Source: Oribacterium sp. NK2B42
GTDB lineage: Bacteria > Bacillota > Clostridia > Lachnospirales > Lachnospiraceae
Direction: 5' to 3'
Assembly: GCF_000424445.1 (NCBI RefSeq)
Contig: NZ_AUJX01000036.1
Span: 1 to 44,926 of the forward strand
Length of the DNA: 44,926 nucleotides
Shown: piece by piece, positions 17,407 to 25,381 of the stretch
How the letters are laid out: each line of letters begins with the position of its first letter
Numbering within the stretch: the first letter of the stretch is position 1
Translations under genes and position numbers: made by a program
The notes under the pieces: model-generated
Databases searched by the model: none
What the model saw: the letters and a program-made list of their open reading frames with translations, nothing else
Told to the model about the DNA's origin: nothing

Positions 17407-18678
17407 TTATGGTTTCTTTGTTCCGCAGTTTGTGCAGAAATTTCCTGTGTTTTCAATTCCGCACTGTGGGCAGAACCAGTTCTTGGGCTGTGGCTTCGGC
17501 TTTCCGCAATTTGTACAGAAGTTACCGTTATTCTCACTTCCGCACTCGCATGTCCATCTGCCTGCCTGCATCTTTGGAGCTTCAGCCGGTCCGCCTGCTA
17601 CAACTCCTGCTACAGGTGCTCCGGGCTGCTGCATCTGTGGCTGAGCCTGCTGAGCCATCTGCTGCTGTTGAGCAGCCATGTTGTAAAGATTGCCGGTATT
17701 CATTCCGCCGGCCATATTAGCCATATTAAGACCGGCAAATGCCATCATAGGTCCTGCACTCTGATTGTTTGCAGCGTCCTTCATAGCCTGAGCCTGAGCT
17801 GCCGCAAGGGTCGCACCAGCCATACCAGGATCACGAAGGGAAGCATTGAGCTGAAGGGTCTGAATCTTCTCAGCATCTGCCTCAGAGATAGTTGCAGAGC
17901 TTAATCCAAAGGCAGCGATCTCAACGCCGTAATTCTTGCCCCAGGTCTCTGTAAGATGCTGGTTAAGGGCTGCAGCTATATCATCTGCATGTGCCGGAAG
18001 CTCTGAATAACGAATTCCCTTTGCTGAAATATCTGCAAATGCCGGCTGAAGTGCTGTAAGAAGCTCTGACTTAAGCTGGCTGTCGATACGGTCACGGGTG
18101 AACTCTTCAGTTACATTACCGCAAACCTTCTTGTAGAAAAGAATCGGGTCAATGAGTCTGTAGCTGTACTCACCGTGGCAGCGTACACCAAATTCAACAT
18201 CCAGATTGATATTCTTGTCAATAAGACGGAACGGGATAGGATTCTGGGTTCCGTACTTGTTTCCCATTATATCCTTTGTGTTGAAGTAATAAACTCTCTG
18301 GTCTGTTGCGGTATCTCCACCAAAGCCTACACGCTTCTTCCACTGGTTAAAGGAATCTACGATACCTTTTCCAAGTCCGCCGTAGAAGATTGAAGGCTCA
18401 GTTGATGAATCGTACACATACTGTCCGGGTTCTGCACTGACTTCAACGATGGCACCATTGTCAACGATGATCATGCACTGTCCTTCATTAACAGCTACAA
18501 CCGATCCGTTTGATATCAGGTTGTCTGAACCTTTTGTGTTCTGATTGTTCTTTGCTTTACGGGGTAAGCCCTTTGTCATAAGCACATTTTCGCTTAAGGA
18601 ATCGCAGTAGAAGTATTCACGCCACTGATCGGCGAGAACTGTATTCAGAGCACCCGCAGCAACACTCAAAAGTCCCAT
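17407..18678 (-). CDS. SPFH/Band-7-like protein with C-terminal tandem zinc ribbons (YdjI-like)
   Basis: A 423-residue protein resembling the SPFH-domain family often annotated as virion core protein and including B. subtilis YdjI. Residues 1-300 hold the SPFH-like part (RVYYFNTKDIMGNKYGTQNP, a segment on pore-like oligomer formation, and YGVEIAAFGLSSATISEADAEKIQ). A Gln/Met/Ala/Pro-rich linker follows, then paired cysteine motifs CECGSENNGNFCTNCG and CPQCGIENTGNFCTNCG, two zinc ribbons. SPFH proteins assemble membrane-associated rings that organise microdomains; the ribbons may bind partners. It has its own promoter (18727-18755) and no operon partner. The virion name is historical and does not indicate a phage. 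Confidence 0.85.
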   Translation of the reverse strand: MGLLSVAAGALNTVLADQWREYFYCDSLSENVLMTKGLPRKAKNNQNTKGSDNLISNGSVVAVNEGQCMIIVDNGAIVEVSAEPGQYVYDSSTEPSIFYGGLGKGIVDSFNQWKKRVGFGGDTATDQRVYYFNTKDIMGNKYGTQNPIPFRLIDKNINLDVEFGVRCHGEYSYRLIDPILFYKKVCGNVTEEFTRDRIDSQLKSELLTALQPAFADISAKGIRYSELPAHADDIAAALNQHLTETWGKNYGVEIAAFGLSSATISEADAEKIQTLQLNASLRDPGMAGATLAAAQAQAMKDAANNQSAGPMMAFAGLNMANMAGGMNTGNLYNMAAQQQQMAQQAQPQMQQPGAPVAGVVAGGPAEAPKMQAGRWTCECGSENNGNFCTNCGKPKPQPKNWFCPQCGIENTGNFCTNCGTKKP

Positions 18679-18726
18679 ATTTACATTCCTCCTCTAAAAC
18701 TATTAAAAATCTGTTTTATTTCCTCA

Positions 18727-18755
18727 ATTATAAAACAAATTTTTTCTCGAAACAA
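18727..18755 (-). promoter_or_regulatory. Sigma-A-type promoter for the SPFH gene
   Basis: On the minus strand TTGTTT (18755-18750) and a consensus TATAAT (18732-18727) are separated by exactly 17 nt. Transcription would start near 18720, leaving a leader of about 40 nt that contains GAGGAGG before the ATG. Confidence 0.7.
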
Positions 18756-18794
18756 TAAAATTTGTTTCATGAGTTATTTTACGGTTTCAGGAGT

Positions 18795-18823
18795 CAAAAA
18801 AGACCCCGCAGGATGCGAGGTCT
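18795..18823 (-). terminator. Intrinsic terminator after the Uma2 gene
   Basis: On the minus strand AGACCTCGCA pairs with TGCGGGGTCT (one wobble) around a 3-nt loop, followed by TTTTTTGACT, 8 nt past the stop. Confidence 0.85.
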
Positions 18824-18830
18824 CGAATGA

Positions 18831-19412
18831 TCATTTAAAGAAACGGGATAAATCTATCTCTAAACCAGGATATGTGTATACCGGTATAGCTGAAATAGAA
18901 GGATAACAGAATAGCTCAGGCATATAATCGTTATCCAAAAGGTGACGCACTACCAATTTTTTCTGCAGATCCACTACCCAATATTCCTGAACACCAATCT
19001 TGCCATATACATTTAATTTATCCATATAGTCATGTTTCCTTGTAGAAACAGATGTGACTTCAGCAATAAAACGTGGTGCAACGTGTACTCCATCTTCTTT
19101 TATTCCCGACTTATCGCATACAACCATGACATCAGGCATAAAGTAATTATTTTTGCTGTCACACAATTCATCGCAAAACAAACCTTCATTTTCAGTAAAA
19201 GCTTCACATTCTCCATGTCTGCCTTCGATATACTGTACAAGCGCAAGATATATCGCTTTTACAACTCTATTGTGTGTTGTATTAGCAGCGTCCGTTATCA
19301 CTAAATTACCGTCTATTAATTCAGCGTGGTTTTCCATTTTAGAAACTTCATCCACGGTGTATTTTCTTGTATCATTCTTAAAAGCATTATTCATAATGTT
19401 CAATGCCTCCAT
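18831..19412 (-). CDS. Uma2 family (DUF820) nuclease-like protein
   Basis: A 193-residue protein of the Uma2/DUF820 family, which has a PD-(D/E)XK nuclease-like fold of largely unknown function. The family marks are NHAELIDGNLV near the N terminus, a central MPDVMVVCDKSG, and PRFIAEVTSVSTRKHDYMDKLNVYGKIGVQEYWVVD, which supplies the presumed catalytic Asp, Glu and Lys (core blocks PDVMVV, FIAEV, DYMDKLNVY, EYWVVD). The family is extremely abundant in cyanobacteria and scattered in Firmicutes. The gene stands alone between terminators. Nothing in the context says what DNA it acts on. Confidence 0.85.
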   Translation of the reverse strand: MEALNIMNNAFKNDTRKYTVDEVSKMENHAELIDGNLVITDAANTTHNRVVKAIYLALVQYIEGRHGECEAFTENEGLFCDELCDSKNNYFMPDVMVVCDKSGIKEDGVHVAPRFIAEVTSVSTRKHDYMDKLNVYGKIGVQEYWVVDLQKKLVVRHLLDNDYMPELFCYPSISAIPVYTYPGLEIDLSRFFK

Positions 19413-19573
19413 ATTTCTCCATTCTCTAACTCATCAAGCGACAGAGAAAGCTCTGATGAACCCTTCTGTTTACACGTTATGGATTTCTTCTGTGATTTGA
19501 TTATATCACATAGCTATAACTTAGTGTGTGATTTTGATTTGCCTCCTTTTCATGTCGATCTTTTAGTAAAAAG

Positions 19574-19612
19574 AAAAAGCCTGTCAGATTTTGTATCTGA
19601 CAAGCTTTTTTT
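19574..19612 (-). terminator. Intrinsic terminator after the P-type ATPase gene
   Basis: AAAAAGCCTGTCAGA pairs with TCTGACAAGCTTTTTTT with one mismatch. It lies about 40 nt past the ATPase stop and has long A/T tracts on both sides. The rest of 19413-19653 shows no gene. Confidence 0.85.
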
Positions 19613-19653
19613 GTCGCTCTTAACTAAACAGTGTGAAAAAGTTACCGGGCATT

Positions 19654-21741
19654 TCACGCTTTCTTCTCCGGAAGCAGATTTGTAAGGCTGTGCATTCCGA
19701 TGCCTATGGTGCTCAGGTTATGGAACAAGGCACTGGTGCTTGGCTGGATAATGCTCATGAGACCGAGTGCAATGAGGCCGAGGTTCCAGTCGATTATGAA
19801 ATGGTAATTGTGATTTACTCTCTTCATGAGACCATTGGCTATCTCTTTAAGTGTGAGAAGTCCCTCAAGATCGGAGCCTGAGATGGTGATATCCGCTATG
19901 TCTCTTGCAATCTGGGCACCTTCCGAAATGGCAATGCCTACATCCGCAGCACTAAGTGCCGGGGAGTCATTGATACCGTCTCCCACCATGATGACTTTGT
20001 GTCCCATTGCCTTCTGCTTTTCCACAAAGGATGCTTTATCCTCCGGTAATACTTCCGCATAGAACTCATCAACACCAACGATGGAAGCAACATTCTCAGC
20101 AGTGTGCTTTGAATCTCCTGTCATCATAACTATGTGTTTGAAGCCGGCTTCGTGAAGCTTTCTGATAACTTCAGGAGCTTCCGGACGGAGTGGATCCTCA
20201 ATGCAAATTACGGCAGCGAGTTTTCCTCCTATGGCAAGGTAAAGATGTGAGTACTGTGTAGATATCGAATTGAACTTTTTCTTTTCCTTTGCAGGTATCT
20301 TCACCTTTTCATCTTCGAAAACGAAATGTGAGCTTCCGATCACTACCTTCTTGCCATCAATAAGCGAAGCTATGCCATGGGCCACCACGTATTGAACTTC
20401 CTTGTGCATTTCCTCGTGGTCAAGTCCCTCTTCTTCGGCCTTTTTCACAACTGCATTGGCTATACTGTGAGGGTAATGTTCCTCCAGACAGGCTGCAATC
20501 CGCAATACTTCTTTTTCATCCATACCGTTAAATGGTATGACATCCGCGACTGTCGGAGTAGCCTTGGTAAGGGTTCCCGTTTTATCAAATATAAGTGTAT
20601 CTGCTTCGGCTACGGCCTCAAGATAACGACCGCCTTTAACTGTCAGATTGTGATCCTGAGCTTCTCTCATTGCAGAAAGAACAGATACGGGCATGCTGAG
20701 CTTAAGAGCACAGGAGAAATCCACCATAAGGATGGATATGGCCTTTGTGATGTTTCCTGTGAGAAGATAGGTTAATCCTGTTCCCGCAAAGCTCCAGGAC
20801 ACAAGTCTGTCCGCAAGATTTGAAGCTTTGGTTTCAAGTCCGGCTTTTAACTTCTCGGAGTCCTCGATCATCTTGATGATCTTTTCATATCTTGTTGATC
20901 CCTTGGCATTTTCTACTCTGATAATGAGATCGCCTTCCTCTATGGCAGTTCCGGCGTAAACATAGGCACCCGCATCCTTGTGAACCGGAACGCCCTCTCC
21001 GGTAAGGGATGCCTGGTTGACCATCGCCTCACCTTCAACAACGACTCCGTCCAAAGGAATCTGTCTGCCCATATGAACGCATATCAATGTTCCCGCTTTG
21101 ACACTTTTGACAGGAACCAGAACTTCGTCCTCACCGCTCTTAACCCATACCTTTTCATCTGTAAGGGCCATGGACCGGGCAAGATCTTCAACGGATTTTT
21201 TGTGAGTCCATTCTTCAAGGATGTCACCGATGCCGAGAAGAAACATGACACTGGAGGCAGTCTTGAAATCCTTCCGTAGAATAGATACTCCTATGGCCGT
21301 TGCATCCAGCAGAGGGACTTCAAGTTTTTTCTCCCAAAGACATTTGAGTCCTTCTTTAAGATATTTAACAGACAGAATAAGTGCTTTAAGGTTCCTGAGA
21401 GGTCTGGGAAGAATCACATTTAAAAGATAATGCAGAACCACTTTTGTCACGATACGATCCTGATATTCATTTGCAAGAGCTCTTCCGGTATGCTCCGGCA
21501 CAAGAGCTGCAATTTCATCGGATTCAAATCTAAACCTTAGTATCTCTTTTAAAAGAGTCTGCTTATCTCCCGTATATGTGACTGCCGCACTCCCCGTACG
21601 CTGGTAAACCTTTGCTTTTTCTACCTGGTCAAGTGAAAGCAGATAATATAAGAGCATATCCGCCTGCTTTTCAGTAAATCTCTTTTTACCTAAAGTGAAA
21701 CGTATACGCCCTCTGCTCTCATCACGAATGATGATCTTCAT
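19654..21741 (-). CDS. Heavy-metal-type (P1B) P-type ATPase with N-terminal HMA_2-like domain
   Basis: A 695-residue metal-transporting ATPase. The N terminus (RDESRGRIRFTLGKKR, then KVYQRTGSAAVTY) resembles the HMA_2 domain and lacks the usual CxxC. Pump motifs include the actuator SLTGEGVPV, the phosphorylation site DKTGTLT, LEEHYPHSIANAV in place of SEHP, TGD in MMTGDS, and GDGINDSPAL. The membrane metal site reads DFSCALKLSMP, where classic pumps have CPC; only the second cysteine remains, so the metal is not copper by motif and cannot be named. It follows the 100-residue membrane partner by 8 nt. Efflux is the usual direction for this class. Confidence 0.9.
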   Translation of the reverse strand: MKIIIRDESRGRIRFTLGKKRFTEKQADMLLYYLLSLDQVEKAKVYQRTGSAAVTYTGDKQTLLKEILRFRFESDEIAALVPEHTGRALANEYQDRIVTKVVLHYLLNVILPRPLRNLKALILSVKYLKEGLKCLWEKKLEVPLLDATAIGVSILRKDFKTASSVMFLLGIGDILEEWTHKKSVEDLARSMALTDEKVWVKSGEDEVLVPVKSVKAGTLICVHMGRQIPLDGVVVEGEAMVNQASLTGEGVPVHKDAGAYVYAGTAIEEGDLIIRVENAKGSTRYEKIIKMIEDSEKLKAGLETKASNLADRLVSWSFAGTGLTYLLTGNITKAISILMVDFSCALKLSMPVSVLSAMREAQDHNLTVKGGRYLEAVAEADTLIFDKTGTLTKATPTVADVIPFNGMDEKEVLRIAACLEEHYPHSIANAVVKKAEEEGLDHEEMHKEVQYVVAHGIASLIDGKKVVIGSSHFVFEDEKVKIPAKEKKKFNSISTQYSHLYLAIGGKLAAVICIEDPLRPEAPEVIRKLHEAGFKHIVMMTGDSKHTAENVASIVGVDEFYAEVLPEDKASFVEKQKAMGHKVIMVGDGINDSPALSAADVGIAISEGAQIARDIADITISGSDLEGLLTLKEIANGLMKRVNHNYHFIIDWNLGLIALGLMSIIQPSTSALFHNLSTIGIGMHSLTNLLPEKKA

Positions 21742-21749
21742 TATGCTGA

Positions 21750-22052
21750 TTAAGCCTCATCCTCTGACTCTGTATCTTCTGCAAGATCTTCGTCTGTTAT
21801 AACTTCTGCGGCTCTCTTTTCGTTTTCTTCCTTTGCAGCGGCAAGAACGTCCTCAGCATTCTCCTGGATGCAGGCTGCTGTATCAAGAACGCACTCTTTA
21901 GCGCGAAGTGCGGCGGCTGTTGCCTGAACATAAGCCTTCTTTGCATCCTTTGATGCGAGTATCTTGAGACCGGCTGTTCCAAAAGCAAATCCGCTCATGA
22001 AAATGCCAACCTTCTTCCAGTTGATCTTACCAAAACAATCTGTTAACCACAT
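21750..22052 (-). CDS. Small membrane-anchored partner of the P-ATPase (DUF6110-like, PacL-like)
   Basis: A 100-residue protein: MWLTDCFGKINWKK, a glycine-rich membrane segment IFMSGFAFGTAGLKIL (about residues 16-32), then a helical AAALRAKECVLDTAACIQENAEDVLAAAKEE region and an acidic tail DEDLAEDTESEDEA. I recall this type as DUF6110 beside HMA-type ATPases in Clostridia. Its layout matches mycobacterial DUF1490/PacL proteins, which pair with CtpC-type pumps and carry an acidic metal-binding tail; homology is inference. The ATG at 22052 has AAAGGAG 9 nt upstream; the longer frame to 22100 lacks one. It is the first gene of a two-gene operon with the ATPase. Confidence 0.75.
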   Translation of the reverse strand: MWLTDCFGKINWKKVGIFMSGFAFGTAGLKILASKDAKKAYVQATAAALRAKECVLDTAACIQENAEDVLAAAKEENEKRAAEVITDEDLAEDTESEDEA

Positions 22053-22140
22053 AATATGTTCTCCTTTCGGCATTATATATCGGGATGGATCATCAGGCAT
22101 GAGATGCCCTGACCTAATCCTTTTACTGTATATGAGTCAA

Positions 22141-22159
22141 TTATAGTTTTTTACTATAA
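22141..22159. promoter_or_regulatory. Inverted repeat upstream of the ATPase operon, possible operator
   Basis: TTATAGT and ACTATAA separated by TTTTT form a 7-5-7 inverted repeat about 90 nt upstream of the PacL-like start. The composition suits a repressor site or a promoter region. No regulator gene is adjacent, so the binding protein is unknown. Confidence 0.35.
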
Positions 22160-22290
22160 CGTTAGTCACGTCTATATTTTATCAAAATTAATACAAATTT
22201 TCACAAAAAATTCATCCGGTTAGTTTTGAAACCTGTACACTTCATAACTAACTTGTACTGCTCTTTTCCTGTTTCATGCAACCCCACCAG

Positions 22291-22338
22291 AGACGGTTCT
22301 CGCCGGTAGGGACGGTTCTCGTCGGCGAGAACCGTCCC
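22291..22338. repeat. Family A element with a duplicated left arm
   Basis: AGACGGTTCTCGCCGG (22291-22306) is followed by a second left arm GGGACGGTTCTCG (22309-22321), a TCGG loop and the right arm CGAGAACCGTCCC (22326-22338). Outer AACCC/GGGTT can also pair around it. Compared with the perfect copies at 9941 and 24379, this copy has a repeated half, as expected from slippage or recombination at a palindrome. It lies in the 397-nt gap between the PacL-like gene and the DUF5722 gene. Confidence 0.8.
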
Positions 22339-22401
22339 CGATGGGTTTGCCTTAAGAATTATGCAATGGGATCAGACCAGACCCCCCTACAAATTAATTA
22401 A

Positions 22402-22428
22402 GGCAGACCGGAATGAATCCGGTCTGCC
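22402..22428 (-). terminator. Terminator after the DUF5722 gene
   Basis: GGCAGACCGGA pairs perfectly with TCCGGTCTGCC around a 5-nt loop, 21 nt past the stop, followed on the minus strand by TTAATTAATTTG. Confidence 0.75.
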
Positions 22429-22449
22429 CTGAATGAGACATTATCTTAT

Positions 22450-24258
22450 TTAAATATGGAAATTCGGAATGACTTCCGACCAGTCTGTTATACCGATTAT
22501 TTTTTTGGCAAAATCGGAAACCTGTAAAGATTTTGCAGGATCATCGATGTACTTAAACACCTCTCTTGCAGGCTTTGCCACCAGAGAACCGTCGGCACTT
22601 GTGGTGGAAAGGCCGAAATACAGACCATCCACTGTTTCTCCGGCATTATCCAGCTGCCTTGAAAGCATATATGCATCTATGTCAGGATTGTTTTCCACTA
22701 TATAGTGTCCGTAGGCAACTGCCGCAGCCTGTTCCGTCTGTGCATCCTGGGACAGATTTCTTACAGAACTGAAGCCCTGTTCTGTCATAAAGATGTTACG
22801 TACGTTTCCGCTGTTATCAAGCATGTAGCTGTTATGCATATAGTTTGTAAGTACACTAAGGTTCAGATAGCTTACAACAGGTGTGGTAAGCTCCTGAGTA
22901 ACCTTTCCGGAGCTTTCATCATCCCAGAAATTCGGATCGATCAGGGGATATGGATATGGATGGATGGCAAGTGCCCAGTTGGAGCTTCCCTCCTGTTTAT
23001 CAAGCGCCGCAAAGCTGTCAAGCACATCCTTTCCGGGATATTTACCAACAAATCCGGATTCTGCGGGAATCGTCCAGTAGAAGTCCAGTGAGAACATGAC
23101 ATTATCATTGGCCGAAACCGATTTGATAGCGTTATAGAATACTCTGAAGGCTCTCTGGAATATCCTGGTATAATCATTGACACTATAGTTACCTACATAA
23201 TTCCAATACTGATTGTTGATCTCGTTTCCTATAACCCAGTTGGTGATCTTTCCGTGGCTGTTATGTCCGTTGTATCGGTTAGCCAGGAATGAGGCCAATG
23301 CTTTCACCATTTGGAAGCCTTCCTCGGTCTCAACATTGAAACCGTAGTAAAGTGCTGCGGCCGAGCTTTGAACTGCCGTACCGGGTCTGTAGAGCTCAGG
23401 ATATGAAGCATTCCAACCGTTTACGATACCGGCTGTCACAGCTATGCCGCTTGAGCTGAGACGGTTTATCTCCTGATCCAGCTGATTGATGAGTCCCGAA
23501 TCAAAGGAATAGGTTTTTCCTTCGAAGGAATAGTTTATTCCGGTTCCGAAAAGCTGGCTGGTGGTTACGGCAATGAAGGCATGCTTTATGTTCTGATCAA
23601 TGGCATCATCCAGTATATTTGGGTCAACCATCAGACCTTTTTTTCCGAGGTTTTGAGCCGGTGTCTGATCCGCAGCTATGGCCTCCGGATTTGAAATATA
23701 ACATCTGTTGGAAACTACGTAGTACCCGTTTTCTGTAGGAATCCCCAGAACAAAAGCATCGTATAATCTGTTGCTTCCATCTTCTTTAAAAAGGTCAACA
23801 GTCACTGTAAATATTCCGTTTCCTATGGGCTGGACCAACAGCGGGTCTGTTCTGGTAAAAAGGTCTGTTTCGTAGGGCTTAATATCAAAGAGTGCTAATT
23901 CCTGAACCTGACCAAGAAGAGCGCTTGCATCAACCGCAATGCTTATTTTGGTCGGGTCATTGATATTCAAGCTTACATTTGTTATGGTTGCCTGTCCCGA
24001 TACCACCGAGGATGCTCTCAGGGAATCCGCTGTAGTATAGTCTATTCTGTAACCATAACCGTTTCCGACGCCGATGGAAGCATTGGCAGCAGTTCCCGAA
24101 GAAGCCTCTTGTGTTGTGGTCGAGACCGGCCCCTGAATAAGGGAAGGATCCACACCTTTTCCCACAACCTCCGCAAGGGCTGTAAGCTGTGAAAAAGCAA
24201 CGAATGTGCCTGTAACAGCCAATGTCATCAATTTGAGCTTATATGATTTAAATTTCAT
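22450..24258 (-). CDS. Secreted DUF5722-type glycoside-hydrolase-like protein
   Basis: A 602-residue exported protein with a signal peptide (MKFKSYKLKLMTLAVTGTFV, then AFSQLTALAE with likely cleavage at ALA/E). Residues 50-220 look like a beta-rich domain; from about 220 a TIM-barrel-like region contains WVIGNEINNQYW and IFMTEQGFSS, which have the spacing of the acid/base (GNE) and nucleophile (TEQG) glutamates of clan GH-A glycosidases. It resembles the DUF5722 family. Substrate is unknown; plant polysaccharide or cell-surface glycan would both fit a gut or rumen Clostridium. It stands alone, with a terminator 21 nt downstream and a family A palindrome upstream. Confidence 0.78.
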   Translation of the reverse strand: MKFKSYKLKLMTLAVTGTFVAFSQLTALAEVVGKGVDPSLIQGPVSTTTQEASSGTAANASIGVGNGYGYRIDYTTADSLRASSVVSGQATITNVSLNINDPTKISIAVDASALLGQVQELALFDIKPYETDLFTRTDPLLVQPIGNGIFTVTVDLFKEDGSNRLYDAFVLGIPTENGYYVVSNRCYISNPEAIAADQTPAQNLGKKGLMVDPNILDDAIDQNIKHAFIAVTTSQLFGTGINYSFEGKTYSFDSGLINQLDQEINRLSSSGIAVTAGIVNGWNASYPELYRPGTAVQSSAAALYYGFNVETEEGFQMVKALASFLANRYNGHNSHGKITNWVIGNEINNQYWNYVGNYSVNDYTRIFQRAFRVFYNAIKSVSANDNVMFSLDFYWTIPAESGFVGKYPGKDVLDSFAALDKQEGSSNWALAIHPYPYPLIDPNFWDDESSGKVTQELTTPVVSYLNLSVLTNYMHNSYMLDNSGNVRNIFMTEQGFSSVRNLSQDAQTEQAAAVAYGHYIVENNPDIDAYMLSRQLDNAGETVDGLYFGLSTTSADGSLVAKPAREVFKYIDDPAKSLQVSDFAKKIIGITDWSEVIPNFHI

Positions 24259-24378
24259 TTACTTTTCCTCCCAGGTATGAAAAGTATATCATTTCAAAAA
24301 ATCCCAACCTATAGCTTTTTTCTTACTCTTACGAAAGAGTTGATTAAATATAAATATCTTGATTATTAATTGTTGTGA

Positions 24379-24424
24379 ATCCACCGGGGACGGTTCTCAC
24401 CGGTGAGAACCGTCCCCGGTGGAT
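24379..24424. repeat. Family A palindrome, 46 bp, perfect
   Basis: ATCCACCGGGGACGGTTCTC, then ACCGGT, then the exact reverse complement of the first arm. It matches the copy at 9941-9988 at 44 of 46 positions, and the two differences (A24399, T24404) pair with each other. It sits between the DUF5722 gene and the terminator of the next gene, touching the terminator at 24425. Confidence 0.92.
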
Positions 24425-24464
24425 AAAAAAAGGATACCTACAGGCGAACCCGTACGTATCCTTT
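24425..24464 (-). terminator. Intrinsic terminator after the secreted hypothetical gene
   Basis: On the minus strand AAAGGATAC pairs with GTATCCTTT, with inner TAC/GTA and GG/CC pairs around a TTCG-containing loop, followed by TTTTATCC. It starts 30 nt past the stop of the gene at 24494. Confidence 0.85.
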
Positions 24465-24493
24465 GGTCATCAATATTTAATTTTAAAACGATA

Positions 24494-25069
24494 TCATCTC
24501 TCAGTAACCGGTCCCGGAATGTAGGTAACATCAGTTACCTCTTCCTCTTCTTTCGGAAGTCCGATACTCTCTGACATCTTTTCAAATGTCTTGTAGTCCA
24601 CAAGTCCGAAATAGAAATCGTTGTAATTGTCGCCTGGTCCGTAATAAACCCTTACATCATAGCAGCGGTCTGTAAATCTGTAAGCCGAACCGTCGCTTAC
24701 ATCCTCATCGAATACATCTTCCGGGAGCATGGTAAGCTGTTCACCCATACGTACTTTCTTCTTCAGCACTCTGTTTGATACACCTGCATCCTGTCCTGAG
24801 ATAAATTCGTTGATATAGAATATCGCTTCAGCCTCATTGTACGAACCGGAAACAAAATGAAATTCTGCATTGTCACACACGATATAAGCCTGCTTGGTCA
24901 TACGTGTAACAGGATCATTAACCTTGTACAATATATAGTCGCTGTCTACCACTATCTTTATGGGATCCACAGCACCTTCCTTTGATGAGGAAGCCAATGC
25001 CGTAAAACTCAAAGCAGCTGCCATAACAGAAACCGCTATTGTCCCACGGAGGATATTTTTTAATAGCAT
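24494..25069 (-). CDS. Secreted hypothetical protein
   Basis: Not recognised. A 191-residue protein with a clear signal peptide (MLLKNILRGTIAVSVMAAAL, then SFTALASS, cleavage likely after ALA). The mature part is acidic and rich in tyrosine and aspartate: YILYKVNDPVTRMTKQAYIV, VYYGPGDNYNDFYFGLVDY, and a C-terminal KEEEEVTDVTYIPGPVTER. There are two to three cysteines (VCDNAEF, RCYDV) that could form a disulfide outside the cell. AAGGAG lies 12 nt before the ATG, somewhat far. It is monocistronic, with a terminator right after it; no neighbour suggests a role. Confidence 0.7.
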   Translation of the reverse strand: MLLKNILRGTIAVSVMAAALSFTALASSSKEGAVDPIKIVVDSDYILYKVNDPVTRMTKQAYIVCDNAEFHFVSGSYNEAEAIFYINEFISGQDAGVSNRVLKKKVRMGEQLTMLPEDVFDEDVSDGSAYRFTDRCYDVRVYYGPGDNYNDFYFGLVDYKTFEKMSESIGLPKEEEEVTDVTYIPGPVTER

Positions 25070-25381
25070 GGATTGATATAGCTCCTTCTAAGATTTCGTG
25101 TAAATACTTAAAAAGCACATAAACACGTTAAATTTTAATCAACCTACAAATCCATTATAAAGTAAAAGATGGAGCCCGACAATACCGAAGCTCCATCTGT
25201 AAACTAAATTTAAGACTAACGAAGTATTTCTTTCTAAATAAACCCACCATTAAAAAAGCCGAAAAGTCTTTGGATACGGTGAGTTTTCAGTATTTCGTTA
25301 CTGCTCTCAATTTTCAAACGGGTGATACACACAGCTTTGAGAGACACAAAAGAATACGTAAGGATTCTTTAATTTAAGTAA
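25070..25381. other. Intergenic region with two hairpins, no gene
   Basis: Between tyrS and the secreted gene. AAAGAAT/ATTCTTT at 25349-25370 lies 12 nt past tyrS; AGATGGAGC/GCTCCATCT at 25167-25198 is followed on the minus strand by TTTTACTTTATAAT. The second is the stronger terminator and its downstream TATAAT could be the -10 element of the secreted gene. The rest is AT-rich with no open frame of note. Confidence 0.5.
25167..25198 (-). terminator. Terminator downstream of tyrS
   Basis: AGATGGAGC pairs perfectly with GCTCCATCT around a 14-nt loop; on the minus strand TTTTACTTT follows. It lies 184 nt past the tyrS stop, so the tyrS message would have a long 3' end unless the weaker hairpin at 25349-25370 acts first. 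Confidence 0.6.

Noticed and set aside
17407-18678. Prophage remnant, suggested by the virion core protein name
   Set aside because: The name is historical for this SPFH family, and no phage structural, integrase or lysis genes are nearby.
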